Source: an uncultured Oscillospiraceae bacterium (GTDB taxonomy: Bacteria; Bacillota; Clostridia; Oscillospirales; Oscillospiraceae). Taken from it: a stretch of 8,717 bases of DNA. The stretch is from assembly GCA_944385645.1 (NCBI GenBank), contig CALWYA010000059.1, positions 1 through 8,717 of the forward strand. Direction: 5' to 3'. Under the pieces are notes generated by a model that had not been told where the DNA came from, ran no database searches, and was given only the letters and a program-made list of their open reading frames with translations. How positions within the stretch are numbered: the first letter of the stretch is position 1; each line of letters starts with the position of its first letter. Positions 5,567 through 8,717 of this stretch are shown here, piece by piece. The translations under genes were made by a program, and so were the position numbers.

Positions 5567-5997
5567 AGGGACACCCCCTCGACGGTAATGACGCGCCGGC
5601 TCTCGTCCTCGCCCCGGCGCAGGTCCACCCGGATGGTCCCGGGCTCCAGCAGCTCCTCCATGCGCTCGCTCCACTCCACGGCGCACACGCCCCCCCGGGC
5701 CAGATAGTCCTCCCAGCCGATGTCGAACAGCTCGTCGGCGCTGCCCAGGCGGTACAGGTCGAAGTGGAACAGGGGCAGGCGGCCCCCCTCGTACTCGTTG
5801 ACGATGGTGAAGGTGGGGCTGGTCACTCGGTCCTGGACGCCCAGTCCCCGGGCCAGACCCCGGACAAAGGCGGTCTTGCCCGCCCCCAGGTCGCCGGTGA
5901 AGGCCACCACCGCCCCGGGCTCCAACGCCCGGGCCAGACGGGCCCCCAGGGCCTCGGTCTCCTCCGGGGTGTTGGTGATGAACCGCTGCGACGGCAC
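5563..5997 (-). CDS. tsaE: tRNA t6A biosynthesis ATPase TsaE
   Basis: A 144-residue P-loop ATPase of the TsaE (YjeE) family. It binds at the TsaB-TsaD interface and its ATP hydrolysis resets the t6A complex. The motifs occur in the normal order: Walker A GDLGAGKT (35-42), SPTFTIVNEY (60-69), HFDLYRL (78-84), DELFDIGWEDYL (88-99) and the VEWSERM segment (107-113). Length is typical (about 140-160). The start is GTG at 5997, with a G-rich RBS (GGGGGGAG) about 4-6 nt upstream. It heads the tsaE-tsaB-upp unit, overlaps tsaB by 4 bp, and has a promoter with a consensus extended -10 about 45 bp upstream. Confidence 0.96.
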   Translation of the reverse strand: MPSQRFITNTPEETEALGARLARALEPGAVVAFTGDLGAGKTAFVRGLARGLGVQDRVTSPTFTIVNEYEGGRLPLFHFDLYRLGSADELFDIGWEDYLARGGVCAVEWSERMEELLEPGTIRVDLRRGEDESRRVITVEGVSL

Positions 5998-6041
5998 GGC
6001 GCTCCCCCCTGTTCACAGAAAATTTTCAGACTGCACCTGGG

Positions 6042-6070
6042 ATTATACCACGATATGGTTTGCGTTTCCA
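6042..6070 (-). promoter_or_regulatory. promoter of the tsaE-tsaB-upp unit
   Basis: On the minus strand a perfect -10 TATAAT (6047-6042), preceded by TGG to give an extended -10, with -35 TGGAAA (6070-6065, four of six matches) at 17 bp. It is the only clear promoter upstream of tsaE and is divergent from the ftsW-like gene promoter. Confidence 0.75.
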
Positions 6071-6087
6071 GCAAAATGTGCTAAAAT
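6060..6087 (+). promoter_or_regulatory. promoter of the SEDS gene
   Basis: On the plus strand -10 TAAAAT (6082-6087) is preceded by TGC (extended -10), with a weak -35 TTGCGT (6060-6065) at 16 bp. The two divergent -35 regions overlap at 6065, so polymerase binding in the two directions should compete. The predicted 5' UTR is about 70 nt. Confidence 0.55.
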
Positions 6088-6097
6088 ATAGCGAGTC

Positions 6098-6142
6098 AAC
6101 TTTTCCGGTCTCAGCCCGTCAGGGCGGCCGGAACAGCAAGTT
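6098..6142 (+). promoter_or_regulatory. hairpin in the 5' UTR of the SEDS gene
   Basis: Nested inverted repeats: AACTT/AAGTT (6098-6102/6138-6142), TTCCGG/CCGGAA (6103-6108/6128-6133) and GCCC/GGGC (6114-6117/6122-6125, loop GTCA). The structure ends 9 nt before the strong GGAGGTGA site (6152-6159). There is no U-run, so it is not a terminator; a role in mRNA stability or translation is possible. Confidence 0.35.
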
Positions 6143-6163
6143 TTCAGGGGCGGAGGTGAGGCC

Positions 6164-7348
6164 TTGTCCACTCTGTTCTCCCCGGTGCGGGAGTTTTTCA
6201 AAAAGGGGGATCTGGTGCTGCTGGCCCTGTGCCTGCTGTCCAGCGGCTACGGCCTGCTCCTCATCTTCTCGGCCACCCGATATAACGGAAACAACCGGGC
6301 CCTGCTGGTCCAATGCGCGGCCATCGTCCTTGGCGTTATCGCCTATGTCCTGCTCACCTTTGTGGACTTTCAGCTGTTCCTGGAGAAGCACTGGAAGCTG
6401 GTGTTCGGGGGCAGCGTGGCGCTGATCCTGCTGTTGCTCACCCCCCTGGGCACCGACCACAACGCGGGCAATCTGAACTGGCTGGACATCCCCGGTTTCC
6501 CCATGGAGATCCAGCCCAACGAGGTGGACAAGCTGCCCTACGTGCTGCTGCTGGCCTACCTCATCTGGCGCATCCAGGAGGGGGGGCGGGACATCAGCTC
6601 CCTGCCCGCCCTGTTCCAGATCGGGGGGTACGCCGCCTTCATGCTGGGCCTCATCGCCCTGGTGTGCGGGGACATGGGGATGTGCGTGGTCTATCTGGCC
6701 ATCTTCGCCTTTATGTCCTGGGCCGCCGGGGTGAAGCTGCAGTGGTTCCTCCTGGTGGGGGGCGGTGTGGCCGCGGCGGTGCTCATTTTCTGTCTATTCT
6801 TCCTGCCCGAGTCCGGGCTGATGGACGACTATCGGATCATGCGCTTCCGGGTGGTGCTGGACCACGACCTGGACCCCCAGGGCTTCGGCTATCAGCAGAC
6901 CCGGTCCATCCTGGCCATCGGCTCGGGGCGGCTGTTCGGTCAGGGCTATCTCAGCGGCACCCAGACCCAGAACACGGCCTCCCAGGCCCTCCCCGCCCGG
7001 CACACCGACTTCATCTTCGCCGTGTGCGGCGAGGAGCTGGGGCTGGTGGGCTGCCTGCTGATTTTGCTGCTGCTGGCCGGTGTGGTCCTGCGGTGCATCT
7101 GGATCGGCCGGCGGGCCAGTTCCCCCTTCGACGCCTACGTGTGCATGGGGATGGCGGGGATGCTGTTCATCCAGATCTTCCTGAACGTGGGCATGTGCCT
7201 GTACGTGCTGCCCGTCATGGGGCTGACCCTCCCCTTCTTCAGCTACGGCGGGTCGTCCATCATCACCCTGTACGCCGCCATGGGCATCGTCTCCAGCGTC
7301 AAGGCCAGGGCTCTGCCCAGCTGGCTGCGGGACCGGGCCCCCTCCTGA
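6164..7348 (+). CDS. SEDS family (FtsW/RodA/SpoVE) peptidoglycan polymerase
   Basis: A 394-residue polytopic membrane protein of about ten helices, the normal SEDS length. These proteins polymerise lipid II into glycan strands together with a class B PBP. Landmarks are an early SGYGLLLIFSAT helix (27-38), the motif IQPNEVDKL (116-124; usually QPSE..KL), the loop LPARHTDFIFAV (276-287) with the expected catalytic Asp at 282 followed by GEELGLVG, and the C-terminal LPVMGLTLPFFSYGGSS (349-365). The Glu usually found in the LPE.HTDF loop is Ala here (A278). The start is TTG at 6164, chosen because GGAGGTGA lies just upstream; an in-frame GTG at 6185 is less well placed. It is monocistronic and stands away from mur/mre genes, so whether it serves division, elongation or sporulation is undecided. 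Confidence 0.9.
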   Translation: MSTLFSPVREFFKKGDLVLLALCLLSSGYGLLLIFSATRYNGNNRALLVQCAAIVLGVIAYVLLTFVDFQLFLEKHWKLVFGGSVALILLLLTPLGTDHNAGNLNWLDIPGFPMEIQPNEVDKLPYVLLLAYLIWRIQEGGRDISSLPALFQIGGYAAFMLGLIALVCGDMGMCVVYLAIFAFMSWAAGVKLQWFLLVGGGVAAAVLIFCLFFLPESGLMDDYRIMRFRVVLDHDLDPQGFGYQQTRSILAIGSGRLFGQGYLSGTQTQNTASQALPARHTDFIFAVCGEELGLVGCLLILLLLAGVVLRCIWIGRRASSPFDAYVCMGMAGMLFIQIFLNVGMCLYVLPVMGLTLPFFSYGGSSIITLYAAMGIVSSVKARALPSWLRDRAPS

Positions 7349-7360
7349 AAAGGCGCGAAA

Positions 7361-7389
7361 AGGCCGCCGCTCCAACGGAGCGGCGGCCT
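7361..7389. terminator. convergent terminator between the SEDS gene and rnfB
   Basis: A perfect 13-bp, very GC-rich stem (7361-7373 with 7377-7389) with loop AAC. On the minus strand TTTTCGCGC follows or overlaps the stem end, so it should end the rnf operon. On the plus strand CTCTTATG follows, a weaker tract, 12 bp after the SEDS stop. Confidence 0.85.
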
Positions 7390-7410
7390 CTCTTATGTTA
7401 CGATGCCGTC

Positions 7411-8211
7411 TTACATGGCGGCGGGCACGTGGATGACCCCCACGGGGCACTCCTTGACGCACAGCTGGCAGCCCACGCACAGGGACTGGTCGATGTACGC
7501 CACGTTGTTCTCCACGGTGATGGCCTGCTTGGGGCAGGCCTTGGCGCACTTCATGCAGCCGATGCAGCCCGCGGTACAGGCCTTCCGGGTCTGGGCGCCC
7601 TTGTCCTTGTTGACACACAGGACGGCGGGCTTGCGCTTGTGCTCGGGCACCACGCTGATCACCGAGTTGGGGCAGGCGGCGGCGCACATGCCGCAGCCGG
7701 TGCACTTCTCATAGTCCACCTTGGCGATGCCGTCCTTGATGTGGATGGCGTCGAAGGCGCAGGCCTTCACACAGTCGCCGTAGCCCAGGCAGCCGTACTG
7801 GCACATGCCGTCGCCGCCGTACAGGCCCTTGACGGCCTGGCAGCTCTGGATGCCCTGGAACTCATAGCGCTTGGAGGTCTTGCCGCAGGTGCCGGAGCAG
7901 GCCACCACCGCCTTCATGGGGGTGACGGCCCCCGCGTCCACCCCCATGATCTGGGCGATGGCCGCGGCGCAGGAGGCGCCGCCGGGGATGCACTTGTTGA
8001 TGGCGTTGCCGTCCTCCACGATGCTCTTGGCGTAGTCCGCGCAGCCGGCGCAGCCGCAGGCGCCGCAGTTGGCCCCGGCCAGGACGCCGGTGATCTGCTC
8101 CACCCGCTCGTCCACGGGGACGTACATGAAGATGGAGGCGGCCACCAGGATGATGGCCCCGATGAGGCCGATCACCGTGACCAGGATGATTGCCATTAAA
8201 ATCGGATTCAT
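7411..8211 (-). CDS. rnfB: Rnf electron transport complex subunit RnfB
   Basis: A 266-residue RnfB, the iron-sulfur entry subunit of the membrane-bound Rnf complex, which couples reduced ferredoxin oxidation to NAD+ reduction and pumps Na+ or H+. Residues 3-29 form one N-terminal membrane helix. A cluster-binding domain follows, C49-x2-C52-x4-C57-x16-C74. Cysteines at 137, 141, 147 and 151 and three CxxCxxCxxxC sets (170-180, 216-226, 245-255) lie in the ferredoxin-like part, enough for at least four and probably five [4Fe-4S] clusters. This longer, cluster-rich form is typical of clostridial rather than proteobacterial RnfB. The start is ATG at 8211, with GGAGGGAG 8 nt upstream. It lies 20 bp after rnfA and is the last gene before a terminator, matching the clostridial order rnfCDGEAB. 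Confidence 0.97.
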   Translation of the reverse strand: MNPILMAIILVTVIGLIGAIILVAASIFMYVPVDERVEQITGVLAGANCGACGCAGCADYAKSIVEDGNAINKCIPGGASCAAAIAQIMGVDAGAVTPMKAVVACSGTCGKTSKRYEFQGIQSCQAVKGLYGGDGMCQYGCLGYGDCVKACAFDAIHIKDGIAKVDYEKCTGCGMCAAACPNSVISVVPEHKRKPAVLCVNKDKGAQTRKACTAGCIGCMKCAKACPKQAITVENNVAYIDQSLCVGCQLCVKECPVGVIHVPAAM

Positions 8212-8231
8212 GATCGTTTCTCCCTCCTATC

Positions 8232-8717
8232 TCACGCGCCGAAGATGGATTCCACGATGCCGCCGAAGCCCATGAAGGACAGGGCGGTGATGGCCGCGGA
8301 AACCAGCGTGATGGGCAGGCCCTGGAAGCACTTGGGGGTGACGGCCTGCTCCACCTTGCGGCGCACGCCGGAGAACAGCACCATGGCAAGCAGGAAGCCC
8401 AGGCCGGCGCCGGCGGCGCACACCACGCTCTCCAGGAAGTCATAGCCGTTGTCGATGTTCAGCACGGTGACGCCCAGGATGGTGCAGTTGGTGGTGATCA
8501 GGGGCAGATACACGCCCAGGGAGCGGTACAGGGCGGGGATGAACTTCTTCAGGATGCTCTCCAGCAGCTGCACCAGCACGGCGATGATGAGGATGAAGAC
8601 GATGGTCTGCAGATAGCCCATGTCCCAGGCCCCGCTCTTGGGGGTCAGCAGGAACATCTGAATGGGCCAGGTGGCCGCGGTGGCCAGCACCATGACGAAG
8701 GTGACGGCCAGGGACAT
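8232..8717 (-). CDS. rnfA: Rnf electron transport complex subunit RnfA (5' partial)
   Basis: The last 161 residues of RnfA, an integral membrane subunit (usual length about 190); the gene's start lies beyond the right edge. The Met at 8717 is internal: the visible MSLAVTFVMVLAT matches the second helix region of the family, not its N-terminus. About five membrane segments are visible. The conserved stretch SLGVYLPLITTNCTILGV (visible residues 66-83) includes the Cys that, in RnfA/NqrE-type proteins, helps hold an iron-sulfur centre inside the membrane; its partner Cys would lie in the missing N-terminus. The C-terminal LPITLVSAAITALSFMGFGG is typical. RnfA and RnfE are related, but position directly before rnfB identifies this as RnfA. 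Upstream genes rnfC, D, G and E are expected just outside the window. Confidence 0.95.
   Translation of the reverse strand: MSLAVTFVMVLATAATWPIQMFLLTPKSGAWDMGYLQTIVFILIIAVLVQLLESILKKFIPALYRSLGVYLPLITTNCTILGVTVLNIDNGYDFLESVVCAAGAGLGFLLAMVLFSGVRRKVEQAVTPKCFQGLPITLVSAAITALSFMGFGGIVESIFGA

Noticed and set aside
5567..6016. Long minus-strand frame continuing upstream of tsaB to 6016
   Set aside because: It is the shadow of tsaE in another frame. TsaE has clear motifs in its own frame, and tsaB starts at the GTGA overlap.
6313..8199. 628-codon plus-strand frame across the SEDS gene and rnfB
   Set aside because: It crosses the convergent terminator, is His/Gly/Ala/Pro low-complexity, and shadows two well-identified genes on opposite strands.

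Overview
The window is GC-rich, densely packed bacterial DNA. Strong GGAGG-type ribosome binding sites, GTG and TTG starts, an Rnf complex and the protein families present suggest an anaerobic Bacillota, most likely a Clostridia/Oscillospiraceae-type gut bacterium (Flavonifractor/Lawsonibacter-like). The genus is an inference from composition and protein style, not from a search.

Layout, left to right. (1) 1-805, plus strand: the 3' part of a FlK-like hotdog thioesterase gene, then a YbaK/ProX-type aminoacyl-tRNA deacylase gene 3 bp later. A hairpin at 826-859 closes this pair and the facing gene. (2) 863-3923, minus strand: an Lsa-type ABC-F ribosomal protection protein and, upstream of it, a MATE family (MepA-like) multidrug efflux protein. 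The ABC-F gene has its own consensus promoter, a leader of about 230 nt, a possible 6-residue leader peptide and an intrinsic terminator just before its RBS, which is the layout of antibiotic-responsive transcription attenuation. The MATE gene also has a strong terminator hairpin directly before its RBS. (3) 4044-4237: the last 34 bp of upp occur twice in direct orientation, enclosing a 126-bp block with three perfect hairpins. (4) 4204-5997, minus strand: a tightly overlapping tsaE-tsaB-upp cluster (tRNA t6A modification and uracil salvage). (5) 5998-6163: a divergent promoter region with extended -10 boxes in both directions. (6) 6164-7348, plus strand: a SEDS (FtsW/RodA/SpoVE) glycan polymerase gene. 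(7) 7361-7389: a convergent terminator. (8) 7411-8717, minus strand: rnfB and a 5'-truncated rnfA, the end of an Rnf ferredoxin:NAD oxidoreductase operon.

The enzymes belong to well-known families. The most interesting parts are non-coding: the ABC-F leader with two mutually exclusive folds, the duplicated upp 3' end around a hairpin-rich insert (att-like or a small palindromic element), and a candidate promoter for upp inside tsaB. No CRISPR array, tRNA, rRNA or transposase gene was seen.
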